A DNA stretch of 64,000 bases from Adiantum capillus-veneris (GCA_014529385.2 CM043969.1:37075922-37139921), one strand, 5' to 3'; counted from the first letter of the stretch, positions 22,675 to 34,150 are shown. Numbers and translations are program-made. Notes: generated by a model not told the origin, from the letters alone.

Positions 22675-23662
22675 TGCCATGGGGTTGTTTTTGCTTTTGT
22701 TGCCTTTCTTTTGGGTTGACAGATGGGCTGGAGATTTCAAAAGAAAAGTGGATTGGGTCCTTACCCCGTTCCTTGGGAAGTTTTTCAAAGGGTTCATATA
22801 TGATTTTTGTGTATACAGCTCAAGGAAAGAGCATGTTGAAAAGCTTGAAATGACTTTTGCAAGGTATGATGAATGCGGGGGTCAGCTCAATCCTAAGAAA
22901 TGTCATTTGGCACAGCCACGGGTGAAGCTTCTTGGACATGTGATCCAGAAAATGGAATCGAAGCAGATCCAGAGAAAGCGGAGGCTTTGTTGTTGCTATC
23001 ATCTCAAAAGACACCACACAATTGGCCACTTTCATATAGAAAATTAAATATCCATCTCGTTTTAAACCTTTGGCATCACAACTATTGTATCCATTACAAA
23101 AAACAGTTAAGAATGATCCTTGGAATGGTCTTGTGACTATGATGATGTTTTTGACAAAGTCAAGGAGGTTTTGAGTACACTAACCATTATGCAAGCTCCT
23201 AATTGGGAAAAGGAGTTTTATGTTAACCCATCAGTGGGAGATGATGCCATTGGGGCCATGTTGTTGCAAAAAGGGAAAGAGTCTTAGTATATGAAGCCTA
23301 TTCATTATGCTAGTAGAGTAAAGACTCCTTATGAAAGAGATTTCTTTGAAATTGAATTGGTGATGACTAGTATGGTGTATGCTTGTAGACGATTTAGACA
23401 CTAGTTGCTGCAAAAGTCATTCACCTCTCTCACCAGTTATTCATTGCTTCTCCAACGTTCAATAATTAAAATATATCAAAAATAGTGATGAGATGGGTTA
23501 TTGAACTTCAGGAGTTTCAGTTTACCTTTTTGGTGGAAGAGAGTACTTGAGCTACCCTGGCAGATTTACTCACTTATAAAGATACTCCTGTTTTGGTTAA
23601 AGAGGAATTAGTGCAAAAGAAGAAAGTCGAGACTCTGGCCATCCCTGATGCTTCACTATTAT
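22675..23662 (+). pseudogene. Gypsy I reverse transcriptase C-terminal half and RNase H start
   Basis: RT resumes right after element H (PWGCF) and runs through broken frames that match Gypsy C. Visible pieces include FIYDFCVYSS, GGQLNPKKCHLAQPRVKLLGH and IEADPEKAEALL. RNase H-like pieces such as MKPIHYASRVKTPYERD follow, with stops near 23285 and 23401. It continues to the solo LTR at 23663. The multiple frameshifts show old decay. Confidence 0.7.
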
Positions 23663-24102
23663 TGTTTAATGGTTGGTTTAGCCGAGCAGTTTTCTACACA
23701 AATTCTGACAATTCTTCTGACATTTCACTCTAACAACCATAAAAATTCAGCCTACTGCACACGCATCATTTCAGCAACACACACAATTCGAACTGAACAT
23801 TTTTGCACTTGCATTATACTCAGAACATGGAATACACAGAGAGAATGAAACAGAAGTACAACAACTAATTTGAATTTTGCATTCGACAAACTGCTGCATC
23901 TGACATACTGCATCTGACAACTAGAAATCCACCATTACATAGAAAATCCGCCCATCCCATCACGCTACATAACTGAATGGCTTTCTTCCTCACATGAAAG
24001 AGAGAAAACGACCCTTAACTTCCAAGATCCCAAAACTCACTTAAAATAGACTACGGTTCACACCTTTGTCAAAAGTAATCCTCCTAAGGTCTAACTCTAA
24101 CA
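23663..24102. mobile_element. 440-bp solo LTR inserted in Gypsy I
   Basis: The insert starts TGTTTAATGG and ends CTCTAACA. It is flanked by ATTAT at 23658-23662 and 24103-24107. Removing it with one ATTAT rejoins the RNase H coding sequence in frame. It has no coding capacity and no second LTR, as expected after recombination between LTRs. Confidence 0.85.
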
Positions 24103-24480
24103 ATTATACTTTGATGGTTCATATCAAAGAAGTCATGATGTTGCTTCAGGAGGCATTGTCATATATGATGCACAAGGGAAGCTTGTAAGAAAACAAGGGC
24201 TGAAACTTGATGCAAAGAGTAACAATGAAGCAGAGTACATGGCTCTTGAAGGTGGTTTGTACATTTGCTTACAATTGGGTATTAGACACTTACAGGTCAA
24301 AGGAGATGCCTTGTTGGTTGTGAAGCAAGTATTGGGAGTATGGAAGAATAAGAATCCTAAACTAAAGAATTTATGCTTCAAGGTGAAATAGTTGCTCACA
24401 AAGTTCGAACATGGAGTTTACAGCATATCGAGAGGTCTCAAAATGAAGAAGCTCGTGATGCTACCCAAGAAATGATCACT
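24103..24480 (+). pseudogene. Gypsy I second RNase H-like domain
   Basis: The sequence encodes FDGSYQRS, then NNEAEYMALEGGL and KGDALLVVKQVLG, the acidic-site segments also seen in Gypsy B and C. A stop in place of a sense codon lies near 24390. Cleavage of the RNA strand of RNA-DNA hybrids is the family role. Confidence 0.7.
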
Positions 24481-25790
24481 TGTGTGTTTGTGGTGAAGGA
24501 AAATCCCCTTCATATTATGGGAGAGAAGTGTTATCAAAGGTGATGAATTTTCTATTGACAGGTATTCTACCTGAAGGTTTACCATCCTCCAAAAAGTACG
24601 CATTTATAAGAAAAGCCAGGAAATACAAAATGCTGGATGATGTGCTTTTAAACATGAAAGAAAGTGATTTGGTTTTGCATCATGTGCCTTGGAAAGAGGA
24701 AATTTACAAGATTTTGAAAGAAAATCACGAGGGATCTTGTGGAGGCCATGTATGGCCAAGCATTCAGCGGGATGCTAATCATTGGTGAAAATCATGTTTG
24801 CCTTGCCAAAAGATGGGAAAGAGATTTTTGAAGCCATAATTGTGACAGAGAATTCTATCTTTTGATGTGTTTGAAAAGTGGGGTCTTGATGCTATTGGAC
24901 CCTACCTATGACTAGCAAAAGAAATGCTTACATTTTGACAGCAGTGGATTATTTGTCACGATGGACAGAAGCCAAGGCTGTCAAATAGATTGCTAGTAAG
25001 GAGATGGGGAAATTTGTTTATGATCATATATGCTACAAATTTGGTGTACCCCTTATGCGGGAAGCTCAATATACAGCATAGGTACACCTCTCCTTATTAT
25101 CCACAATGCAATGGTCTCAATGAGAGATTCAATGGAGAGTTGGTAAAGATCTTGACAAAGATGAGCCAGACACATGGGAAGACTTGGAATTCAGAGTTGC
25201 CATGTGCATTATGGGCCTACAGAGCTGCGATCAAAACGAACACATGATATTCTCCTTACCACTTGGTTTATGGCAAGGAAGCTTTATTGCCAATTGAAGT
25301 GGAAATTCTTGCACTCAAATTGTTGTCATTGGGAGATGAAGAGCAAGCAAATGAATGGCAAAAAAGGTTGTTGGATCTACAATGTTTGCAATTGGACAGA
25401 ATTCTAGCTTTGAGCTACTATGAGGAAGTATCAAAGAAGGCTTAGAAAACATCCAATGAATGTGTGGAGGACAAGAAAATTCAAAAGGGTGATTTGGTGT
25501 TGTGATACAATAGTAAGCTGGACAATATCTTTCAGAAGAAGTTTCAAATTAAATGGGAAGGTCCTTTTACTATTGTCAAGATGTTTGATAATGGCGCATA
25601 TCAGTTGATTGATTTGAGTGGTGCACATTATAATTATAATGTTAATGGTTATGGATTGAAGAAATAATTGGCACGTTTGATGACAATTGTGACAGATGAG
25701 ATGCTATTGATAGAGGAAGACAGTGTGAAAACATTTGAGGATGTAGATGAGGTTCTAGGGATGAGATGCATCAGTTGTTCACCATAGGAA
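24481..25790 (+). pseudogene. Gypsy I integrase
   Basis: In broken frames the region keeps a zinc-binding half (HEGSCGGH), a core with WGLDAIGP, an EN-type motif (NGLNERFNGE) and the C-terminal HLVYGKEALLPIEVE and WEGPFTIVKMFDNGAYQL. Several frameshifts and stops are spread through it, including near 24787 and 25445. A deletion between about 25040 and 25060 appears to have removed the second catalytic Asp segment. The protein would not be functional. Confidence 0.75.
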
Positions 25791-25818
25791 CCTCTGCTTC
25801 TCATGAATAATCAAGCAA

Positions 25819-25830
25819 GAAAGGTGGGGT
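25819..25830 (+). other. Polypurine tract of Gypsy I
   Basis: agaaaggtgggg directly before TGGCAAGC, the probable LTR start. Confidence 0.6.
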
Positions 25831-26345
25831 TGGCAAGCTATGTCAAACATTTTTTGGATGAGCATAAAGTCACGAAGTCATGCCAAAAAGCTTGCCCATT
25901 AGCTTTATGTATATATGTGTACATAGCCCTACAAGTTTTGGAAGTGACCATGTAAAAGTCCTTGTACAAAGGTGTGGTTTTTCCAAGATTGAATACTGAT
26001 GTTTTGGGTTGTTTGAGACTCCAAAACATGGTTTTTAACAATTATTTTAAGCCGTGCTTTATAGCTTGTGAATCGGACTTGTACATCATGAGTTCGAGCA
26101 TCCAAAGCGGGCGGTTTCAACTTAGAAGGTAATTGTGGGTGCATGCGACAAGGGCAACTAGGTGAACTTGGGGGTCTAAGATTAGAAATGATGAATTTAT
26201 ACATTTCTGGAGATAGCCAAGGTGATGGCTTCAAGCCATGTGTCATTCGGTGACTGGAGCAGCAAGTTATGCCTCGAGGAAAATTGTCCGAGAAGTTTCC
26301 CTACTTGAGGGAGAAGCTGTACATTTTTGGGGAAGTTGGGAAGCT
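25831..26345 (+). repeat. Gypsy I 3' LTR, first part
   Basis: The LTR begins TGGCAAGC after the polypurine tract. It is split at 26345 by Copia J, with AAGCT duplicated at 26341-26345 and 35849-35853. No coding region is seen. Confidence 0.6.
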
Positions 26346-26537
26346 TGAAGGAGTACGAGCGGAAGTGTGACGCAAGAGAGAGTGCGAGAAGAAGAGCACG
26401 ACGATATGGTGAACTCGCTCTACTATAATGTGTAGAGCATAGTGAGTTCTTATTAGGTTTTTACAAAAGAATATGTGTACATACCTGGCGGCCCGCCCAC
26501 TTACCTGGGCGACCACATTGGGCTTTATACCCCAACA
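26346..26537 (-). repeat. 3' LTR of Copia J
   Basis: 192 bp, TGTTGGGG...CTTCA on the minus strand. Same family as the Copia 2 LTR at 48679-48870. Its polypurine tract (aagtgggaggt) is at 26538-26548. Confidence 0.92.
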
Positions 26538-26773
26538 ACCTCCCACTTAAAGTCCAATGTGGTACTTTAAGTGTGAGAGAAGCTACTATACAAGCTAATA
26601 TACAAGAGATGTAGAGAAGTGATGTACTACCCTACACCTAACTGCTTGCGAAAATGCGCAAAGCTGTCTAAGGGAAGTCCTTTTGTAAGTAGATCAGCAG
26701 GATTTTCTGTGGTGTGAACTTTGACAAGCTGAAGTTGCTTATCCTCGAGCATTTCCCTGATGAAATGATACCC
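26538..26773 (-). pseudogene. Copia J pol 3' end (RNase H tail)
   Basis: The minus strand matches the last part of Copia 2 pol (about 48450-48678), including the segment encoding QLVKVHTTEN and LLTKGLP. It is fused to Gypsy C at about 26774. Because of the fusion, the Gypsy frame reads into it out of the copia frame and ends at 26668. Confidence 0.85.
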
Positions 26774-28716
26774 TTCCTAGTGTCAAACCTGTTATCATAC
26801 CGTAAGACCAACATACCTTTCTTGAGACCTTTTGCCCTAAGTCCCTTGTTGAAGGTAAGTCGACGTTGCTCTGCCTGTGCTGCATAATAGTTGATAGCAT
26901 CTTCTCTGTCTAGTTGAAGCCTCTCTAGATCAAGAATGTGGTTGTGGAGATGAGCATTAGGACGTTCCACCTGCCCAGCTAGCACCCTGAGACTAGCCAA
27001 TTGTACTTCAATGGGTAAAATGGCTTCCTTACCAAACACCAAGTGATATGGTGTGAACCCAAGGGATGTGCGAAATGAAGTGCGATAAGCCCAAAGTGCA
27101 GCCATAAGATGCTTGTCCCAATCACTTTTGTGATTGTTTACATGCTTAGTGATGATCTTGCAGATCATACCATTTACCTTTTCCACCAAACCATTGCATT
27201 GTGGGTAGTAGGGAGTTGAGTGTCGTCGTGAGATACCTAACTTCTCCATTAGCTCTCCTACAAGGTCTCCTCTAAAACCTGGTCCCTTGTCAAAAATTAT
27301 TTCAAGAGGAGTGCCAAAACGGCAACAAATGTTTTCAAATACAAACTTAGCCACTTCCTTAGCTGTAATCCGGGTGGTGGCAACTGCTTCAGCCCACCTG
27401 GTCATGTAGTCCAAACCCATGATGATATAAAATTTACCTGATTGGCTCCTTGGCAAAGGCCCAATAGCATCAATTCCCCATTTCTCAAATGGTCCATATG
27501 AGATTATAGGAGTCTGTGGCTCATATGTGAGCCTCCTATCCCCTGCCTTTTGACATTCCTTGCATGTTTTACACCAATGATGCACATCCCTATGTAGACT
27601 AGGCCATACAAACCCGGCTTGTAGAATCTTTCTACTAGTGATGTCAAGTGCAAAGTGTCCTCCGCAAACACCATCATGGCAACTTGAAATGATTTCAGTG
27701 ATCTCTCTAGAGAGAGGTACACGCCTAAGAATTTGATCCTTACCCTTGCAGTAGAGGTCGTCATTGATAAGGCGGTATTTTGTTGCCTTGTGCACAAGCC
27801 ACTGCTTTTGGCCCTTAGTAAGATCCTTAGGACACTCTCCTGTTTCCAAGAAACTCATGATGTCAGGCATAGCATCGCTACCTTGGAAGAGAGGCAGCTT
27901 CAACTTGATAGCACCCACCACTGAAACATCTTGCAACTTCTCTCTAGCTAGAGCATCTGCTTCTTGATTTTCTGCTCGAGGGACATGATGTAATTGTACA
28001 ACTTGAAATTTCCCTAAAAGTTCCTTGACTTTGCGCAAATGGCCTAGCAAGATATGATTTTTACAAGCCCAAGTTCCTTGTATTTGTTTTATTAAAAGCA
28101 TGGCATCACCAAATACATTTAACCGTTGAATGCCCTGTGTCACACACCACTCTAACCCAAGAGTTAAAGCTGCACATTCTGCCTCATTGTTAGAGTGAGA
28201 ATCCAAGAGATTCCCAATGGAGAAAACCTTGTCCCCTTTCTCGTTGAAGATGACAATGCCTGCTGCAGCTTTGTCCACTTTCCTCTTGTAGTCTCCATCA
28301 AAGAAAAGAGAGTGAGCCTCCTCTACCTTAGGGACTTCCAGCACAGGTGTAATATCTTGATCATTTGGCTTTATCTTTAGCTTCTTTTCATAGTGGCGAT
28401 GAGTGAGAATACCTCCTAGACTGGCCCTTGTGGAGTTCTCCACTTGCATTGTGTAGTCAAACTCTTGTAGCCTTGTGAGCCATTTGGAAATCCTAGAAGA
28501 AACATCCATGTGCTGCATTACATAAGGAAATACTTCTTCCATTGTTAAGATTATGAATGGTCTAGACAATAAATAAGAGCGAAATTTGGTGGTAGCAAAC
28601 ATTAATGCAAGCACCATGTGCTCCACTGCCGTGTATCCCTTTTCTGATGGGGTCATCATTCGAATAGAGAAGTAGATAGGATGCATGAAAGAAGTTTGAG
28701 GATCCTTTTGCATCAA
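26774..28716 (-). pseudogene. Gypsy C RNase H and integrase, fused to copia sequence
   Basis: The frame follows an in-frame TGA at 28771-28773 and continues through RNase H (MHPIYFSIRM, FFDGDYKRK, NNEAECAALTLGL) into integrase. The zinc motif is HDGVCGGHF ... CKTCKEC. Core motifs are WGIDAIGPLP, a changed FDKGPGF where relatives have SDNGPGF, and NGLVEKVNG. The integrase C-terminus is cut after VLRYDNRFDTRK. The next 30 or so residues to 26668 come from the copia sequence in a wrong frame. The long intact run shows that this element is younger than Gypsy I. Confidence 0.88.
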
Positions 28717-28770
28717 TACAGCCCCAAGTGTGTCATTGCCAACACTAGGGTTTACATAAAATGGCTCGTC

Positions 28771-30261
28771 TCACTTTGGAGGTGCTATGGTGGGAAGTGA
28801 AGCTAGAATTTGTTTTACCTCATAGAATTGTTGTTCATTTTCTTCACTCCAAGTGAAGATCTCTTGATGGGTAACTTGTTGTAAAGGGAGAACCACTTGG
28901 GAGAGCAAGTGAATGAACCTACTCAAATACCTCACCTTTTGAAGAAAAGAGACCAATTGCTTTGTTGCGGTGGGAGAGGTCAAAGCCACCAAGGCTTGAA
29001 CCTTGCTTGGGTCAGCTTCAATGCCGTTGGCCGAGATCACATGGCCAAGAAGAGTAACCTTGCTTTCACCGATGTGGCATTTCTCCACATTGAGTTGGCC
29101 ACCCAAAGCTTGCAGCCTAGCTAGACCTTCATAAACTTTCTCCAAATGAAGAGAGTGAGAGCTATAGATGCAAAAGTCATCAATAAAAACACGGATTGAT
29201 TTTCCAAAGAATGGCTGAAAAACAAATGTCACATATCGCTGAAAAGTGGCTGGAGCATTAGTGAGACCAAAAGGCATAACTCTGTAAGCAAAACATCCCC
29301 ATGGTGTGATGAAGGTTGTCTTCTTTTGATCTTCTTCATCGATGCTAATTTGGAAGTAGCCTGAGTAGCCATCACATACCGTGTAGCACTCATGTCTTGC
29401 TACCTCATTGAGTATTTCGTCTTGAAAAGGAAGAGGAAAATGGTCCCTCTTTGTGGCTGCATTAAGAGGCTTGTAATCAACACAAACCCTCCACTTACCA
29501 TTCTTCTTTGGTGTGACTACCACTGGAGAAACCCACTCTGAGTCTTCAACAGGATAGATAAAACCGGCTTCTAGCAATTTCCTCACCTCTTTGAGTAGGG
29601 CGTCTTGTTGAATTACTCCTAGCTGCCTGAGCTTCTGCACTACAGGTTTACTTCCCTCCTTGAGCTTAATGTGATGTTGAACTACTGTGATGCCAGTGAT
29701 TTTATCATATTCATCAATGAACAATGTGGTAAAATTACTTAGCATCAAAATATAATCTTCACGCTCCTTCCCACACAACTCACTAGAGAGAATTTGATGT
29801 AGCTTACTTGCTTCTACTAGAGGTTGTATACCTGGTGTCTCCCCTTGGCTTGATGATGAGGCATCAGGTTGCTCCATCTTCTTAGGGTCCTTGAGAATGA
29901 TCCCCATCACCTCAATGCTACTGTCACTTTCTTCACTCACTGTTGACTCCTCCGCTGAAGCGGTTGAAGATTCACCACTAGAAAACTCATCCTCAGAGGT
30001 TTCTAGATCCATGTTGCATTGTTGACCTATCTTCATGTCGTAAAGTATTGGCCTTCCTTTTGCATCCTTCATCTGGATTATGCCGGTGTCCCAGTCATGC
30101 TTAGCTCTCATAGCCATAAGCCAAGGCCTCCCTAGAATGATAGGATAGCCCTCCCCTTTGTGTGGCATGACAAAGATGTCCACATCTACCTCGATGTTGA
30201 ATGCCTTTATCCTAACTGCATTTATGACACCAACACATTGAACTTTTAAATTATTTTCCAT
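28771..30261 (-). pseudogene. Gypsy C protease C-terminal part and reverse transcriptase
   Basis: This frame overlaps the gag frame by 16 bp and begins inside the protease, after its active site. It shows VMPHKGEGYPIILGRPWL, a Ser/Glu-rich linker, then RT: VLDRxF-type entry, WRVCVDYKPLN, CDGYSGYFQI, MPFGLTNAPATF and FIDDFCIYSS. The stop is a TGA where relatives have Trp. The frame change within the protease is probably a mutation rather than programmed frameshifting, because gag-pol shifts normally lie at domain borders. Confidence 0.88.
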
Positions 30262-31751
30262 TTTGGCTCGGCATGGTGCCGGCCGCGACTCACCTCTAAA
30301 CCCAAACGGTGCATCATTTTTTCACTCATGACGCATATTTGTGCGCCACCATCGATGTAGATATTGGAGATGTGTTGCCCTTTGATGTAAGCATCCATCA
30401 CTGGTAGTATGTCGTCTAGATTCCTCCCAGAGATAGCCCCAGCTATCTTTGGCTTTGGTCGCCTCGTGTTAACCATCTTTGTCCATTGTCTCCTCACCCT
30501 AGGTGCTAGGTGGAGTAACTGGGTGATTTTTGGGCCCTGCACAGAAACATCTTGAACCAAATCATATGGTTTAGAACATTCACCCAAAGAGAAATCTACA
30601 ATGTCAATTTTACGTCGTGACTTGGACGGCTTTTTGCTAGATTCCCCTTTATTCTTCATCTTTTCTTCCTTTTGAGAAGATTCACCATGCCTAGCGCGTT
30701 TTACCCCAATGGCATCTACTCCTTTAACCTTGGTCTTATCCTCCTCCAGTTTCTCCTTTCCCTTACCTTCAAGACTGATGATGCTTACTGTTTGATTGCC
30801 AACTGGTGGTGGGGGTAAGGGTGGAATGAGAGGTTGTGGTGGTTGTAAGATTTGCATGGGTGGTGCTTGTCGTGGTGCCCTCGGTGGTGGTGGTCTTGCT
30901 CTTGGTGGTGAAACCTGGTTTTGTCTGGCTCCTCTGTTGAAATTCTGCCTCCTTGGTTGTGGACAGTAGTACATGCCATGACCATCCTCCCCACAATTGT
31001 AGCAGTGGTATTCTTGGTTTTGCCTTCGTTGTCCTCTCCCTTTCTCTTGGTTTCGATTGTGTGCATGCCCTTGTTGTATCAAATGGACTGAGAGATTCTC
31101 AAGTTGATTGGTGATTCGGTTGAGCAGGTCTTGCTGATCTTCAATTGGTTCTTGTGGTTGAATCCTCTGGGCGACTGTTGTAGGTGGTGCTAGAGGTGGT
31201 GGGGTCCTAACGGCTTCCTCTCCATCGATATTCCTGGCTTGTAGGCGCAACTTCTTGTCTTTAAGGCGGGCCACTTCAACTGCTAGCTCATACGTAGCAG
31301 GAAACCTTCCCTTCACCTTCTCTTTAAGAGTTGGCCATAACCCAGCCACAAACCGATCCTTCTTTAGGAAATCAGGTGCCCCCTCATCCTCTCTTAGCGA
31401 TGCAACCCATCGCCCCCATAAATCTACAAACTTTGACTCATATGATGTGTATTCCAGCATACTGCCCTGCTTCAACTCTGTCAACAATTGCCATAGTTTC
31501 TCTGATGTTGTGCCCTCTCCAAAACGCTTGACAAAGGCTGCCCTTAATAAGTCCCACCGTTCCTTGGTTTCTTGTGCCAAGGCATTGTACCATGATCTTG
31601 CCTCCACCTTCATTAGAAGTGGGAAGATGCGCAAGCGCGAAGCATCATCATCTCTCGCAGAGTTGACACATGCTATTTCCAAGTTGTCTAGAAAGTCTGC
31701 ATCATCCTCGCCCACCTTACCAGTAAAGGTTGGAAATGCTACACTTGCCAT
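30246..31751 (-). pseudogene. Gypsy C gag and protease N-terminal part
   Basis: The start is placed at the ATG at 31751 (MASVAFPTFTGK), which aligns with the Gypsy B gag start. An upstream in-frame ATG at 31781 is less likely. The capsid region has RSWYNALAQETKERW and FVAGLWPTLKEKV. It is followed by a proline-rich stretch and an intact zinc knuckle, CYNCGEDGHGMYYC. A conserved lineage segment (KIDIVDFSLGECSKPYDL) precedes the protease active site YIDGGAQICVM. The frame is lost soon after (LGLEV), where the next frame takes over. Zinc knuckle and protease site are both intact, unlike Gypsy B. Confidence 0.88.
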
Positions 31752-31834
31752 GATTACTGGGAGAGAGCTAGAAAGACACACTTCTTAACTTGCAAATTTT
31801 TTTTTCTTCTTTACAAGGAGGCGTGTATACCCTA

Positions 31835-32053
31835 TTATACTAGGACATAGATTAAAATTTCAAACGGTACATTGCCTTGTACCAAAGGTAAAACAAATGG
31901 CTGATCTGATGCCAGAACCTCAAAAAACCGCTCCCCACCCGGCATGGTGTCAATGACGTGCTGGTAGTGAATCTTCAAGTCCAATATTACCTTGATTGAG
32001 CGTACACGTGTTGGTATGTGTGATCTGTCTTGAGGTAGGTTGTCCTGACTCAT
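31835..32053 (-). CDS. Gypsy C leader small ORF, 72 aa, related to the Gypsy A small ORFs
   Basis: The ORF ends 83 bp before the gag ATG. Residues from about 17 onward align with the small ORFs of Gypsy A: KIHYQHVI, then GGERFFEVLASDQPFVLPLV and a hydrophobic end (EILIYVLV). The A versions read KIHFQ, FG-ERLNEILLS and DPIILPLI at the same spacing. Such similarity between otherwise unlike leaders argues that the protein is real and selected. It contains no recognised domain. Confidence 0.6.
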   Translation of the reverse strand: MSQDNLPQDRSHIPTRVRSIKVILDLKIHYQHVIDTMPGGERFFEVLASDQPFVLPLVQGNVPFEILIYVLV

Positions 32054-32070
32054 GTGAAGCTTAGAGGTGC

Positions 32071-32295
32071 TTAGTCACTGTCCAAGCTTGTAGGAGAGGG
32101 TGGTGTTCTTTCCTGAAACAAACTCAGTAGATCCCTAGTTTCTCTAGTGAGAGTGTGAGCCAATGCTTCTGTTATCTGTGCTGCAGCATCAGGTGCGACT
32201 TGAAAACTGACTATGATAATTACCTCAGTGACTTGAGTTACCCGATTCTCAAAGTAGAATAGTGTTGATTCTCTATTGTGCAGAGCTTCTTCCAT
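32071..32295 (-). CDS. Gypsy C leader ORF 2, 74 aa
   Basis: The ORF starts 23 bp inside the end of the preceding leader ORF and stops 17 bp before the 72-aa ORF. It has a hydrophobic beta-like stretch (VTEVIIIVSF) followed by a probable helix (AAAQITEALAHTLTRETRDLL) and a Pro/Ser-rich tail. No relative is visible in the Gypsy A leader. The tight spacing suggests a polycistronic leader. Confidence 0.4.
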   Translation of the reverse strand: MEEALHNRESTLFYFENRVTQVTEVIIIVSFQVAPDAAAQITEALAHTLTRETRDLLSLFQERTPPSPTSLDSD

Positions 32296-32534
32296 TTTGT
32301 TGTTGTTGGTTGGTTGTAGGTTGCGGACATGGTTTCCACCTCCTCCTTCTTCTTCTTAGCACTTGGCCTATGTATATCCACTGGGTTTGGCGCGTTGGTT
32401 GACTCTCCCACTTCAAATCGATTACCGTTACGCCTGGCACTCGAGCTTCGATGGAGATGCGGAGTTCGTCTAGTTGTGCTTGGAGCTCTTCTTCTTCTGT
32501 CGTCCAAGTTAGAAAATCCTTCATACTCACTCAT
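32238..32534 (-). CDS. Gypsy C leader ORF 1 (two overlapping frames)
   Basis: Two frames overlap here. One, from the ATG at 32524 to 32273, has a Glu-rich probable coiled coil (TTEEEELQAQLDELRISIEA) and then a basic run. The other, from 32534 to 32238, is basic and Ser/Arg-rich and ends with NQPTTTKWKKLC. A single-base change near 32400 could join their plausible halves, so I cannot say which is coding. It starts about 60 bp after the primer site. Confidence 0.3.
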   Translation of the reverse strand: MSEYEGFSNLDDRRRRAPSTTRRTPHLHRSSSARRNGNRFEVGESTNAPNPVDIHRPSAKKKKEEVETMSATYNQPTTTKWKKLCTIENQHYSTLRIG

Positions 32535-32591
32535 CCATTCACAATAGTTTAGGGTTTTTAGTCTTGTAAACTGAAGGGTTTCAAGAGCCCT

Positions 32592-32608
32592 CCTCAGTAG
32601 GGGCACCA
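32592..32608 (-). other. Primer binding site of Gypsy C
   Basis: The minus strand reads tggtgcccctactgagg, two bases after the LTR end at 32611. Confidence 0.75.
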
Positions 32609-33401
32609 AATGAGAGGCGGAAGTGAAAAAATAGACCCGGTGGCCTCTACACCAAGACTATGCACAATGGCCTCATCATGGGGAATACACAATAGGGGCA
32701 CCGCCTAGCAAGATATGCGGCTAGGACGCATACATATACACAATGAAGCATGCATGGAAAACAATTTCAAGATCCACGCCCAAATGTGGAATGGGGTGGT
32801 CGGAGAATAAGGTGAGAGGAGTGGTGAGTGAGTGAGAATGGGCTCGCTACGCGTGCATGTAGTAAGGAAGATAACGAGGTCAGGGATACATGCAAGTATG
32901 CTCACTTCTCATACAAAAGGTGGCAAATCCGCACACCTTAAGATGGAAGTAGCAAGATGATAGGAATATGAGAGGGAGAGAGAGTGTGTGTGTGTGGTGG
33001 CGAATCCGCACACCTTAACATAAGCTGAAAAAAAAAGGCAAGGAACAAGAATATACCATACTCACAATGAGATGTATCCAAAGCGACACAAAGTATGGCA
33101 CCAAGATGGAGTGTGTTGATTGCTTGCAAAAGATGAATACAATAGGTAGCGTATGGCAGGAAAATGAGAAGGGAACAAGATCGTAGGAGGCATAATGGAG
33201 AGATGGGAGTTGATGGCGAGGAATATCATGAGTGTGTCCACCCTTCTTCTTCTTGAAATTGTGCCTTCAACCCTTAATTACAAGTGGTGTGGAGGTGTGG
33301 TGCTCATCTTTTGTGCATGGTGATGGTGATGATGATGGTGTTGTGATTATGTGATTAGGGTTCATGCTACAAGCATGTAGCACAAGAGTGTGTATGGATA
33401 G

Positions 33402-33420
33402 GTGTGTGTGTGTGTGTGTG
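33402..33420. repeat. (GT)n microsatellite
   Basis: A short GT run in the Gypsy C LTR just downstream of its TATA-like box. Confidence 0.9.
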
Positions 33421-33450
33421 TTCTCTCCCCCAAGTGAGCTCTCATGGCCT

Positions 33451-33460
33451 CCTTATATAG
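33451..33460 (-). promoter_or_regulatory. TATA-like box in Gypsy C LTR
   Basis: Minus strand ctatataagg, inside the LTR, about 850 bp before the primer site. Motif-based call. Confidence 0.45.
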
Positions 33461-33898
33461 GGAAGGAGGGAAGGATTTAGCAATATTTCTATTTGAGGTG
33501 ACTGTCCCACTTTGGTGACTAGGAAAATGGGGTGCATGTGACTGTGGCTCCCATCTTGTCTCCTCAGTATTTAAAATACCAGAGTCAATAGAGAGAGAAA
33601 AAGAGAGAATGTGGATAGGATGTAGAGGATAGGAAATATTTACAATAGTCCTAGCTTTGGATAGACATAAGCTTATTAGGGAGAGAAGAGAGAGGTAAGA
33701 AAATTATAAGAGAGGTTGTCGAAGGTGGATATTTGTTGATGAGGATGGATCCTCCAAAAATGGTGATGGAATTACTCTAGACTAGCCAAGACCTCATTAA
33801 AAGAGCCTTGTCTCTTGTAATCATGCTTGAAGACTTGTAGAACCATAGCCATTCCAGAAGGAAGAAAAGTGGGGATGGCCTGTGTCACCATTACACGA

Positions 33899-34150
33899 GA
33901 AAACTGGGGTCCACTACAAAAATCATATCTCCGTGTTCATAACTCCAAAAATTCTGAAAAAAATTGAGCTAAAAGTTGAGATCACGAGCTACATCTTTCA
34001 TGTTGAACGCTCCTTCAGATTCGGGGTTCTTCTTTACTTTAAAAAATTCAGCCAAATAATGTATTATTTGTGGCTGCAAAAGTCTTTTGGTGGTCCCCTT
34101 TGAGTGGACTTCTCTCTTGCCTTCAAGTGTAAGCTCCTTCATGTGTATGA
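33899..34150 (-). repeat. LTR module shared by Gypsy B, C and A (copy 2)
   Basis: Opens gaaaactggggtccacta, nearly identical to the opening at 3725, followed by aaatcatatctcc, cacgagctacatcttt and ggtcccctttga blocks in the same order as the other copies. Confidence 0.6.

Noticed and set aside
30246-30261. Programmed frameshift between Gypsy C gag and pol
   Set aside because: The frame change falls inside the protease domain, just after the active site, where relatives are continuous, and no slippery heptamer stands out.
31255-31788. Plus-strand ORF of 177 codons
   Set aside because: Antisense shadow of Gypsy C gag, whose capsid motifs are clear on the minus strand.
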